From positions 1-51,379 of IMG/VR virus record IMGVR_UViG_3300023210_000045: 51,379 bases of DNA; one strand, written 5' to 3'. Under the pieces are notes generated by a model. It worked only from the letters and a program-made list of their open reading frames with translations, was not told the DNA's origin and made no database searches. Position 1 is the first letter of the stretch, and the number at the start of each line of letters is the position of its first letter. The position numbers were made by a program, and so were the translations under genes. Of this stretch, positions 7,918-16,011 are shown piece after piece. Source of the stretch: a virus.

Positions 7918-10356
7918 ATGAAAGAAGATTCAATGGTAAGTGTTTCTTACACAAGCTTTCCTAGCTCGGCAGTCGGTGACAAAGAGAAGGATACTATAGA
8001 GTATGGATTACAGGTAGGTCAAGCCATTCAATACGAATGGTTTAAAAGAGGTGGAGCATCAGACTCTAGATATTATTCAAGGTATAATGAATTTGATAAT
8101 CTAAGAAGGTACTCAAGAGGAGAACAAAGTATAGCAAAATATAAAAATGAGATAGCCGTTGATGGTGACTTGTCTTACCTAAATCTAGATTGGACTCCCG
8201 TTCCAATCATACCAAAGTTTGTTGATATAGTTGTTAATGGATTAAATGAAAGAGACTTACGACCCGTATGTACTGCTATTGACCCGTTATCACAAGAAAG
8301 GAAGAACCAATACCAAGATACCTTAGAAGCTCAAATGGTTTCTAGGGAAGCGTTGTCTTTGATAAAAGAGAAAGGTAATATTAATCCTTTTATGCTAGAC
8401 GAGGGTGATATGCCTCAGACGGATGAAGAGATGATGTTGCATATGCAGTTAAAATATAAGCCCGCTATTGAGATGGCTGAAGAGGCTGCTATTGAATCTG
8501 TTCTTAAGGATAATAAATATGATTTAATTCGTAAGCAGGTTGATTACGATATAGTTACCTTAGGAATGGGAGTTGCGAAACATGAATTTCTTAAGGGAGA
8601 AGGTGTTAAAATTTCTTATGTTGACCCTGCTAATGTAGTTCATTCATACACAGAAGACCCACACTTTAGTGATGTATTCTATTGGGGAGAGTTTAAAACA
8701 ATGCCTTTAACAGAGTTGTTTAAAATTAAACCTGACCTTACGCCTGAGGATATAAAAGACATTTCACAGGCAAGCACAGACTGGTATCAGTATCACGGTA
8801 TCAATCAGGTAGATGACAGTATATATACAGGAGAAACTTGTTCTTTAATGTATTTTAATTTTAAGACTACCAATAAAGTTGTATACAAGAAAAAAATTCT
8901 TGATTCAGGTGCAATGAAAATGATTGAAAAGACTGACGAGTTTAATCCTCCTGAAGAAATGTTAGAGGAGGGAAGGTTTGAGAAGATTGAAAAAACTATT
9001 GATGTTTGGTATGAAGGAGTAATGGTAGCGGGAACAGACATTGTTATTAAATGGGAGATGGCTGAAAATATGGTGAGACCTAAATCATCATCCCAACACG
9101 CAATGTCTATGTATGTTGCTGTTGCTCCAAGAATATACAAGGGTTCGTTAGAGTCCTTAGTTAGGCGTATGATTCCATTTGCTGATTTAATCCAAATGAC
9201 TCACCTTAAGTTGCAGCAAGTAATATCAAGGGTAACTCCCGATGGTGTGTACATTGACGCAGATGGTCTTAATGAAATAGACCTAGGGAATGGAGAGGCT
9301 TACTCACCTGAGGAGGCACTAAAACTTTACTTTCAAACAGGTTCTGTTATTGGTAGAAGCTACACATCAGAGGGGGAATACAATCATGGTAAAATTCCTA
9401 TCCAAGAGCTTAGCCATAATAGTGGAGCAAATAAAACTCAGATGCTTATAGGTAACTACAACCATTACCTCAATATGATTAGAACTGTAACAGGTTTAAA
9501 TGAAGCGAGAGATGGCAGCACTCCCGACCCAAGAGGGTTGGTTGGGTTACAGAAAATGGCTGCATTAAATTCTAATACAGCTACTCGTCACATACTTGAC
9601 GGAAGTATTTATATGTATCATATGATATCTGAAGCTTCATCTTTAAGAATAGCAGACATCTTAGAGTATGCATCATTTAGAGAAGATTTTGTATCTAAGG
9701 TAGGCAAGTATAACTCTTCATTACTAGACCAAATATCAGGTTTATATTTATATGATTTTGGTATATATATTGAGATTGCTCCTGATGAAGAGGCAAAGCA
9801 AATGCTAGAGCAGAATATACAAATGGCTTTATCTAAAGGTGATATATACCTAGAGGATGCTATTGATATTAGGGATATAAACAACACCAAACTTGCAAAC
9901 CAATTACTCAAAGTTAAGCGTAAAGGTAAGCAAGAACGTGATGAGAAGATGCAGATGCAGCAACAAGCTATGCAACAGCAGATGCAGCTACAGCAACAAC
10001 AAATGTCCTCACAAGTCGCTCAACAAAAAGCTGAGGCTGAAACAAACAGCAAGGTTACCATTGAGCAAGCTAAGAGCCAATTTGAAATAGCTAAACTAAA
10101 TAAGGAAGCCCAGCTCAAGCTAATGTTAATGGAAAGAGAGTTTAATTATCAGATGACCATACAAGGACAGACTGCACAGCAGTTAAGTGAGAGAGAAAAT
10201 AAAAGAGAAGATAAGAAGTCTGAACGGATATCACAACAGAATAGCGAACAGTCTGAACTTATAAATCAAAGACAAACTAAAGGTGCTCCCTTAAAGTTTG
10301 AGTCTAATGAAGATAGCTTAGATGGATTCCATTTAGGAGAATTTGACCCTAGATAG
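7918..10356 (+). CDS. Portal protein
   Basis: 812 aa, in the position after TerL. It has a mixed alpha/beta body with portal-like phrases (YDIVTLGMGVAKHEF near 210-225, VDPANVVHSYTEDP, and RMIPFADLIQMTHLKLQQVI near 415-435, the long stem/crown region). The C-terminus is a Gln/Met-rich coiled coil (residues about 675-760, MQMQQQAMQQQMQLQQQQM and following) that would form a barrel or extended crown inside the capsid. It forms the dodecameric DNA entry channel and joins head to tail. Large portals with such coiled tails are common in crAss-like phages. Confidence 0.88.
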   Translation: MKEDSMVSVSYTSFPSSAVGDKEKDTIEYGLQVGQAIQYEWFKRGGASDSRYYSRYNEFDNLRRYSRGEQSIAKYKNEIAVDGDLSYLNLDWTPVPIIPKFVDIVVNGLNERDLRPVCTAIDPLSQERKNQYQDTLEAQMVSREALSLIKEKGNINPFMLDEGDMPQTDEEMMLHMQLKYKPAIEMAEEAAIESVLKDNKYDLIRKQVDYDIVTLGMGVAKHEFLKGEGVKISYVDPANVVHSYTEDPHFSDVFYWGEFKTMPLTELFKIKPDLTPEDIKDISQASTDWYQYHGINQVDDSIYTGETCSLMYFNFKTTNKVVYKKKILDSGAMKMIEKTDEFNPPEEMLEEGRFEKIEKTIDVWYEGVMVAGTDIVIKWEMAENMVRPKSSSQHAMSMYVAVAPRIYKGSLESLVRRMIPFADLIQMTHLKLQQVISRVTPDGVYIDADGLNEIDLGNGEAYSPEEALKLYFQTGSVIGRSYTSEGEYNHGKIPIQELSHNSGANKTQMLIGNYNHYLNMIRTVTGLNEARDGSTPDPRGLVGLQKMAALNSNTATRHILDGSIYMYHMISEASSLRIADILEYASFREDFVSKVGKYNSSLLDQISGLYLYDFGIYIEIAPDEEAKQMLEQNIQMALSKGDIYLEDAIDIRDINNTKLANQLLKVKRKGKQERDEKMQMQQQAMQQQMQLQQQQMSSQVAQQKAEAETNSKVTIEQAKSQFEIAKLNKEAQLKLMLMEREFNYQMTIQGQTAQQLSERENKREDKKSERISQQNSEQSELINQRQTKGAPLKFESNEDSLDGFHLGEFDPR

Positions 10357-10359
10357 TAA

Positions 10360-10551
10360 ATGAATAGCAATCAGAAATACAGACTGTCTATATTAATAAT
10401 AGTCTTTATAGCCCTATTTATAATATTAACTTTTATAAGGGCGGTTATAACAGGAGAACATCTTGACCCTAAAGTAAGAGATACAGTTGCAGGAGTTATG
10501 ATGGCTATGATAGCAATAGTGAGTATGATTATTGGTGGAAACGAAAAGTAA
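10360..10551 (+). CDS. 63-aa membrane protein with two TM helices
   Basis: ATG lies 3 nt after the portal stop. TM1 is YRLSILIIVFIALFIILTFI (residues 7-26); a short loop GEHLDPKVRDTV is followed by TM2 AGVMMAMIAIVSMIIGG (44-60). Holin-like in form, but it sits in the head operon, so it may be a virion membrane peptide or a late membrane factor. No family recognised. Confidence 0.7.
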   Translation: MNSNQKYRLSILIIVFIALFIILTFIRAVITGEHLDPKVRDTVAGVMMAMIAIVSMIIGGNEK

Positions 10552-10588
10552 AGTGGTAAAAATAGAAAAAATAGTAAGTAATTTTATA

Positions 10589-10596
10589 TAGTTTTG
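10589..10596 (+). promoter_or_regulatory. Candidate Bacteroidota -7 box upstream of scaffold/coat
   Basis: TAGTTTTG fits TAnnTTTG exactly and lies 35 nt before the scaffold ATG in an AT-rich 80-nt gap. No convincing -33 TTG is seen at the right distance, so it is a candidate only. A promoter here would boost scaffold and coat over the upstream genes. Confidence 0.4.
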
Positions 10597-10630
10597 TAAA
10601 CATATACAATTTAATTTAATTTATATATAC

Positions 10631-11785
10631 ATGGAATTTAAAAACGTAAAAGTAAAAGATGCAGTACAAGAAGAAAAAAGTAAAGCCGAGCGTGAAGAAG
10701 AAGTCCTCAGCTCTACCGAAGGTCATACGGAATTGCAGGAAGAAGAAGTAGGTGTACCTAAAATTGATTTAAGCCAACCTACTGAACCTACCGAGGAGAA
10801 AGCTCCCGTAGAAGAAGAAGAAACTAAAGAAGAAGATGTGCCTGAGCTTTCAGAAGAGCAGGTACTTGAGTATATTAAATCTAAACGGGATGGTTTAGAG
10901 TTAAATAGCATTGATGAGTTGTTCAATAAAGGGGAGCCTACTCCTCAAGAACTACCTGAAGATGTGCAAGCGTTCTTAGAATATAAGAAGAGTACAGGCA
11001 GAGGAGTTGATGATTATGTTAAACTAAACAGAGACTTTGATGCAATGAATGGCGATACTTTGATTAAAGAGTATCTATTATTAACTGAAGAAGGAATAGA
11101 CGAAGAAGACCTTGACATATATATGCAAGACTTTGACTATGATGAAGACCTTGATGATGATATGGATATTAAGAAAGCAAAACTAGCCAAGAAAAAAGCG
11201 ATTGTAAAAGCTAAGGAATACTTCAATGAACAAAAGCAAATGTACAAAGAGGCTGCTGTGTCAGAGTCTCAATCAAATGTATCTGCTGAAGACAAGGAGG
11301 ATTACGAAAGCTATAAGCAATATATAGCAAATGCTAAAACTTCGGAGGAAGCAGCCGAGCGTAGAAGGTCTGCATTTGAGAGTGAGACAGATAGTGTTTT
11401 TAACAAAGACTTCAAAGGTTTTGAATTCGGTATTGGAGAGGATACTAGTCTTTCATATCAAGTGAATGACATTGAAAAGGTGAGGGATAGTCAGAAAGAT
11501 ATCCGTAATTTTGTGGGGAAATATATGGATGATGACGGAACCATCATTAACGTGGCTGAATACCACAAGGCTTTAGCAGTAGCAATGAATCCTGATAGGT
11601 TCGCTAAGTTTTTTTATGAGCAAGGAGTAGCGAAAGCTACAGAAGATGTGACAAAGAAAATTAAAAATGTAAATATGGACGAGCGAAGAACTCCATCTAA
11701 ATCCCAATCAGATGGATTCCAAGCCAGAGCCGTAAGCCAATCATCAGGACGAGGATTAAAAATAAAAGCTCCAAGAGGGAGCTAA
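10631..11785 (+). CDS. Capsid scaffold protein
   Basis: 384 aa between portal and coat. The first 90 residues are strongly acidic and low-complexity (EEKAPVEEEETKEEDVPELS). The centre is helical, with long charged coiled-coil stretches (AKLAKKKAIVKAKEYFNEQK near 190-207), and the C-terminus is Ser/Lys/Arg-rich and ends KIKAPRGS. A basic tail that binds the coat is typical of scaffolds. It would shape the procapsid and then leave or be degraded; no protease is seen nearby. Confidence 0.78.
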   Translation: MEFKNVKVKDAVQEEKSKAEREEEVLSSTEGHTELQEEEVGVPKIDLSQPTEPTEEKAPVEEEETKEEDVPELSEEQVLEYIKSKRDGLELNSIDELFNKGEPTPQELPEDVQAFLEYKKSTGRGVDDYVKLNRDFDAMNGDTLIKEYLLLTEEGIDEEDLDIYMQDFDYDEDLDDDMDIKKAKLAKKKAIVKAKEYFNEQKQMYKEAAVSESQSNVSAEDKEDYESYKQYIANAKTSEEAAERRRSAFESETDSVFNKDFKGFEFGIGEDTSLSYQVNDIEKVRDSQKDIRNFVGKYMDDDGTIINVAEYHKALAVAMNPDRFAKFFYEQGVAKATEDVTKKIKNVNMDERRTPSKSQSDGFQARAVSQSSGRGLKIKAPRGS

Positions 11786-11811
11786 TTAATAACTTTTAAA
11801 TTTTTGAAGTA

Positions 11812-13239
11812 ATGGCAATAAATGCAACACCAACATATAGTTTACAGCCAAGCAGCAAACAGGTTGCTTTGAGCACAAACTATATAACAAATTTTGATTT
11901 CTTAAATCAATATCTTCCAGATGTGTACGAAAAAGAATTCGAGCGTTATGGAAACAGAAGTATATCATCATTCTTAAGAATGGTGTCAGCGGAACTTCCA
12001 ACTGATTCTGATATGATTAAATGGTCAGAGCAAGGAAGATTACACACCAAGTATGTAGACGTAGGGGCAGCCACAGGAACTAATGGTGATGCCAAAGTAA
12101 CATTTCACGTTAATGATACTATTAGCGACTACTTAGCTATTCGTAAAGGACAGACCGTAATGGTAACTGCTAACATCGGTGTAGGCTCTAATAAGGGTAT
12201 CGTTGTTGCTGTAAATACAACAGCAGCAACATTTGATGTGGCTTTCTATGAAACAGGTGGACTTGCTATAGCGGGTACAGGTGTAAATGAGGCAGACTTT
12301 ACAGTATTCATTTATGGTTCTGAGTTTAAAAAAGGAACCGTTGGAATGGAAGGTTCTTTAGAAGCTGAAGATGATATCTTTGACAACAGCCCAATTATCC
12401 TTAAAGACAACTACGAAGTTAGTGGTTCTGATATGGCTCAAATCGGTTGGATTGAAGTTACTACTGAGAACGGAGCAAATGGATACCTATGGTATCTAAA
12501 GAGTGAGTCAGAAACTCGTCTACGTTTTGATGATTATCTAGAGACTTCTATGATAGAAGCTGTTCCTGCTGAGTCAGGTTCAGGTGTAGCTAATGCTACT
12601 CACAACCCAACCTTTGGTAACAAAGGTTCTGAAGGTGTATTCTACACTGTAGGTAACAGAGGAAATGTATGGGGTGGAGGAAACCCAAGTACACTTGCTG
12701 AGTTTGACACAGTGGTATCTCGTCTTGATAAGCAAGGTGCTATTGAAGAGAATGCATTATTCTTAGACAGAGGATTTAGCTTTGACATTGATGATATGTT
12801 AGCAGCTCAATCTTCTAATGCAGCAGGCGGAGTATCTTATGGTCTTTTTGACAACAGTGAGAACATGGCTTTAAACCTAGGGTTCAATGGATTCCGTAGA
12901 GGATATGACTTTTATAAAACTGACTGGAAATACCTTAACGACCCTACAATGCGTGGCGGTTTAAAGTTAGGTTCAGGCTCAGGTGCTATTCATGGTTTAC
13001 TTGTTCCAGCAGGAACTACTTCTGTGTATGACCAAGTAATGGGTAAGAATGCTAAGCGTCCTTTCCTACACGTTAGGTATCGTAAGTCATCTACTGAAGA
13101 TAGAAAGTATAAAACTTGGATTACAGGTTCAGCAGGTGGTGCAGCTACTAGCGACCTTGATGCAATGCAGGTTAACTTCCTATCAGAGAGAGCTATCTGT
13201 ACTTTAGGTGCAAACAACTTCTTTTTATTCCAAGAGTAA
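11812..13239 (+). CDS. Major capsid protein
   Basis: 475 aa, directly after the scaffold and followed by a strong terminator, the usual arrangement for a coat gene. The N-terminus (FLNQYLPDVYEKEFERYGNR, then ISSFLRMVSAELPTDSDMI) and the body (EGSLEAEDDIFDNSPIILKD, WGGGNPSTLAEFD) fit the HK97-fold coat family of crAss-like and flavobacterial podoviruses, recognised by pattern rather than search. The high Gly/Ala/Asn content and codon use look like a highly expressed gene. ATG lies 26 nt after the scaffold stop, with an A/T-rich leader (TTTTAAATTTTTGAAGTA). Confidence 0.87.
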   Translation: MAINATPTYSLQPSSKQVALSTNYITNFDFLNQYLPDVYEKEFERYGNRSISSFLRMVSAELPTDSDMIKWSEQGRLHTKYVDVGAATGTNGDAKVTFHVNDTISDYLAIRKGQTVMVTANIGVGSNKGIVVAVNTTAATFDVAFYETGGLAIAGTGVNEADFTVFIYGSEFKKGTVGMEGSLEAEDDIFDNSPIILKDNYEVSGSDMAQIGWIEVTTENGANGYLWYLKSESETRLRFDDYLETSMIEAVPAESGSGVANATHNPTFGNKGSEGVFYTVGNRGNVWGGGNPSTLAEFDTVVSRLDKQGAIEENALFLDRGFSFDIDDMLAAQSSNAAGGVSYGLFDNSENMALNLGFNGFRRGYDFYKTDWKYLNDPTMRGGLKLGSGSGAIHGLLVPAGTTSVYDQVMGKNAKRPFLHVRYRKSSTEDRKYKTWITGSAGGAATSDLDAMQVNFLSERAICTLGANNFFLFQE

Positions 13240-13258
13240 TAAGATGAGTATATTTTTT

Positions 13259-13288
13259 GGGAGGGGAGAAATCCTCTCCCTATTTTTT
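13259..13288 (+). terminator. Rho-independent terminator after the coat gene
   Basis: Stem GGGAGGGGA / TCCTCTCCC (9 bp including one G-T) closed by a GAAA tetraloop, then TATTTTTT. It starts 20 nt past the coat stop. It may be partial, trimming transcripts so that coat mRNA is in excess over downstream genes. Confidence 0.88.
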
Positions 13289-13309
13289 AATTTTATATAA
13301 TTTATTGTA

Positions 13310-14053
13310 ATGAAGAAAAAACAAGAATATGTAGACAGAGCTTATAAGCTCGTAAGGAATGAAGCACCTTTATCATATATGCTTCCATCAAGACATACAA
13401 GACGCTCACCTTTACTTTATTTTGATGAAGATTCAGGAACACAAAGAGCAATGAGGTATGCGTCTAACCAACGTTCAGTCTTTGAAGACGAGCAGGATTC
13501 AAATGCAATCCTAGAGCCTATCATTTTTGAAGATGGTATGCTGACTGTTGGTAAAGAAAACCAAACACTTCAAAAGTTTCTACACATACATCCATTGTAT
13601 AATAAAAAATTCGTAGAGATAGATAAAGAGAAAGATGCCTCCGTTGAGGTTGATATAATTAATGCAGAAGCTCAAGCCTTAACAATAGCTACAAGCCTTA
13701 CCATAGACCAATTGGAAATGCTTACCAGAGGATTGTTCGGCAAAGACCCTAGTGTAATAACTACAGCAGAAATGAAAAGGGATGTATTGGTTTTTGCAAA
13801 GACTAATCCTACTGATTTCAATCAAGCAATGGAAGACCCTACAATGAAGTTCAAGTCAGAGATACAAACATTCTTTGACCAAAGAATGATACTGTCTCGT
13901 AACAAAGGTAGAGAGGTTTTCTTTAACTTGGAGGGAAACAAAAAGCGTATGCTAACAGTAGAGTTTGGTAGAACAGTTGAAGACGCTTGTGCTGAGTACT
14001 TTAAAACAGAAGACGGCAAGGAAGTTTTTAGTATGCTAAACAATCTGTTATAA
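13310..14053 (+). CDS. Head-associated or assembly protein, unknown
   Basis: 247 aa. N-terminus is basic (MKKKQEYVDRAYKLVRNEAPLSYM...RHTRRSPLLY); the centre has QTLQKFLHIHPLYNKKFVEID; the C-terminal half is helical (SLTIDQLEMLTRGLFGKD, FFDQRMILSRNKGREVFF). Position between coat and connector genes, flanked by terminators on both sides, makes a minor head or head-completion protein likely. No catalytic motif and no recognised family. Confidence 0.75.
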   Translation: MKKKQEYVDRAYKLVRNEAPLSYMLPSRHTRRSPLLYFDEDSGTQRAMRYASNQRSVFEDEQDSNAILEPIIFEDGMLTVGKENQTLQKFLHIHPLYNKKFVEIDKEKDASVEVDIINAEAQALTIATSLTIDQLEMLTRGLFGKDPSVITTAEMKRDVLVFAKTNPTDFNQAMEDPTMKFKSEIQTFFDQRMILSRNKGREVFFNLEGNKKRMLTVEFGRTVEDACAEYFKTEDGKEVFSMLNNLL

Positions 14054-14072
14054 GTTCATTTTAACTAAAAGC

Positions 14073-14107
14073 AAAAGGATAGCTCAGAAATGGGTTATCC
14101 TTTTTTT
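14073..14107 (+). terminator. Rho-independent terminator
   Basis: A 13-bp stem, AAAAGGATAGCTC (14073-14085) with GGGTTATCCTTTT (14092-14104) including two G-T pairs, loop AGAAAT, followed by a run of T. It ends the coat/head transcript 20 nt after the 247-aa gene, and a promoter box starts right after the T run. Confidence 0.9.
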
Positions 14108-14111
14108 GTGT

Positions 14112-14119
14112 TATCTTTG
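14112..14119 (+). promoter_or_regulatory. Bacteroidota promoter -7 box for the connector/tail operon
   Basis: TATCTTTG (TAnnTTTG) lies 17 nt before the ATG at 14137, immediately behind the terminator. The transcript would start about 6-8 nt downstream and give a very short leader. The T-rich upstream part is shared with the terminator, an economical terminator-promoter pair. Confidence 0.65.
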
Positions 14120-14136
14120 TACAAAATTATCAAGAT

Positions 14137-15102
14137 ATGATTAACTCAGTTAGAAACACAGTGCTGTCAATTCTCAATAAGAATAACTACGGCTATATAT
14201 CACCTTCTGATTTTAACCTGTTTGCTAAACAAGCACAGTTAGATTTATTTGAGGATTATTTTTATAGTTATAACACACAAATAACAAAAGAGAATGCAAG
14301 GCGTAGTCACTCAGATAATGCAGATATTGCAAAAAGCATACTAGAAGTTATAGAGGATTTCAGTGAGGTTACCACATTAAATACAGTGGCGAGCGGTAAC
14401 GTGTTTTACCTGCCAAGAGAAAATGTAGAAGGTTACAACTACTACCTTGTTAACTCTATTATAAAAAGGGGAATACTTACTAGCGGAACGACAACAAGCT
14501 CAGACGCTGCCCAAAATCTACTAATAGATTCAAGTGCAAACTTTACTGCTACCACAGAAGACCAAGTGGCTGTAGGGGATACTGTGATAACATCCATAGG
14601 AAGAGTTTTTATAACAGCTATACCCAACTCAACAACATTAGCAACAACAGGTTTGTTGTTTAACGCATCAGGTATCAGCTACTCTGTAAGTAGACCTGTT
14701 AATTATAATTCTGTAGATGTAGAAAAGATATCCAGAAGTAAGATTCAAATGTTAATGAATAGCTTATTAACACAGCCATCTGATTCATTTCCTGCTTATG
14801 TTATGCAAGCCGATACAGTAGAATTGTTTCCTGTAAGAGTTTACAGCTTCGGGGAAATTGAGGCTAACTGTATACGATATCCAAAAGAGCCTAAATGGAC
14901 TTATATATCCCTGAGCGGAGGAGAGCCTGTGTTTGACTCATCAGCAGTAGACTACCAAGACTTTGAGCTTCCATCATCAGACGAACCTAATTTGGTTATG
15001 AAGATATTACAATATGCAGGTGTGAGTATAAGAGAGGCAGAGGTCGTGGCTTATACAAAATCAGAAGAGGTTTATAACGAACAACAAGAACAACAATCAT
15101 AA
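14137..15102 (+). CDS. Head-tail connector / ring protein
   Basis: 321 aa. The N-terminus (SVRNTVLSILNKNNYGYISP, then SDFNLFAKQAQLDLFEDYFY) is a pattern I associate with connector proteins after the coat gene in Bacteroidota podoviruses. The middle is beta-rich and repeated Thr/Ser (TSGTTTSSDAAQNLLIDSSA). First gene after a promoter and followed within 5 nt by the next ring protein. Role as a portal-proximal adaptor is inferred from order. Confidence 0.72.
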   Translation: MINSVRNTVLSILNKNNYGYISPSDFNLFAKQAQLDLFEDYFYSYNTQITKENARRSHSDNADIAKSILEVIEDFSEVTTLNTVASGNVFYLPRENVEGYNYYLVNSIIKRGILTSGTTTSSDAAQNLLIDSSANFTATTEDQVAVGDTVITSIGRVFITAIPNSTTLATTGLLFNASGISYSVSRPVNYNSVDVEKISRSKIQMLMNSLLTQPSDSFPAYVMQADTVELFPVRVYSFGEIEANCIRYPKEPKWTYISLSGGEPVFDSSAVDYQDFELPSSDEPNLVMKILQYAGVSIREAEVVAYTKSEEVYNEQQEQQS

Positions 15103-15107
15103 AAGAT

Positions 15108-16010
15108 ATGGGTTATATTACAGATAAGAATTACTATGATAATGCTGCTAATCACGGTAGCTATCAGTATGTATCATTGCAAGATATAGTTAACAACTTT
15201 ATGCTGATGTATACAGGTAATCACTCATTAATAAATAATGAGGAAAGATATAAAATACTATTCCACGCTAAGAGAGCTATTCAGGAATTGAACTATGATG
15301 CAGCTAGAGAATTAAAAGTTCTTCAGTTAAATGTTACAGACAACTTAACATTTATACTGCCTCCTGATTATGTAAATTGGGTTAGAATATCCTTATATAA
15401 GGATGGTGTATTAAGACCGTTAACACAAAATGTTCAGACAAATTACGCAAAGGCTTACTCACAGGAAGCTGATGGTGATGTAATATTTAATTCAGATGGG
15501 AGTGTAGTTCTTATTGATTCAGAGATTAACTCAGATAGATTGGACGGAACTAAAAGAAGTATATACCTGAATCCTAGAAATCCATTTCATGGTATGGAAG
15601 GATATGAATTAGATGGGGATTGGTATTTTAAATTCAATATGGGTGCAAGGTTTGGTCTTAATACTGAGACAGCAAATATGAACCCAACATTTCGTATAGA
15701 TAAAAAGACTGGCGTTATTAACTTCTCTTCTGAAATGTTAGGAGAAAGCTGTATACTTGAGTATATATCAGATGGAATGGAAAACGGAGACAACTCTTCA
15801 ATAGGTGTAAACAAATTATTTGAACAGTATGTATACGCATACATAGAGGCAGAAATGCTTAACTCAAAACTTGGAGTGCAGGAATATATTGTACATAGAG
15901 CTAGAAAAAGAAAGACAGCACTTCTTAGAAATGCTAAGATTAGGATTAGCGATATGCATCCGTCTAAAATAATGCAAGTAATGCGTAACAAAGATAAATG
16001 GTTGAAGTAA
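15108..16010 (+). CDS. Tail ring / adaptor protein of the crAss-like type
   Basis: 300 aa. The helical N-terminus (VSLQDIVNNFMLMYTGNHSL, then AKRAIQELNYDAARELKVLQ) followed by LPPDYVNWVRISLYKDG matches the outline of crAss-like ring proteins, in which an adaptor helical bundle leads to a beta part. The C-terminus is basic (HRARKRKTALLRNAKIRIS). One nucleotide separates its stop from the muzzle-like gene. It probably stacks below the portal. Assignment is by remembered pattern and order. Confidence 0.75.
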   Translation: MGYITDKNYYDNAANHGSYQYVSLQDIVNNFMLMYTGNHSLINNEERYKILFHAKRAIQELNYDAARELKVLQLNVTDNLTFILPPDYVNWVRISLYKDGVLRPLTQNVQTNYAKAYSQEADGDVIFNSDGSVVLIDSEINSDRLDGTKRSIYLNPRNPFHGMEGYELDGDWYFKFNMGARFGLNTETANMNPTFRIDKKTGVINFSSEMLGESCILEYISDGMENGDNSSIGVNKLFEQYVYAYIEAEMLNSKLGVQEYIVHRARKRKTALLRNAKIRISDMHPSKIMQVMRNKDKWLK

Positions 16011-16011
16011 T

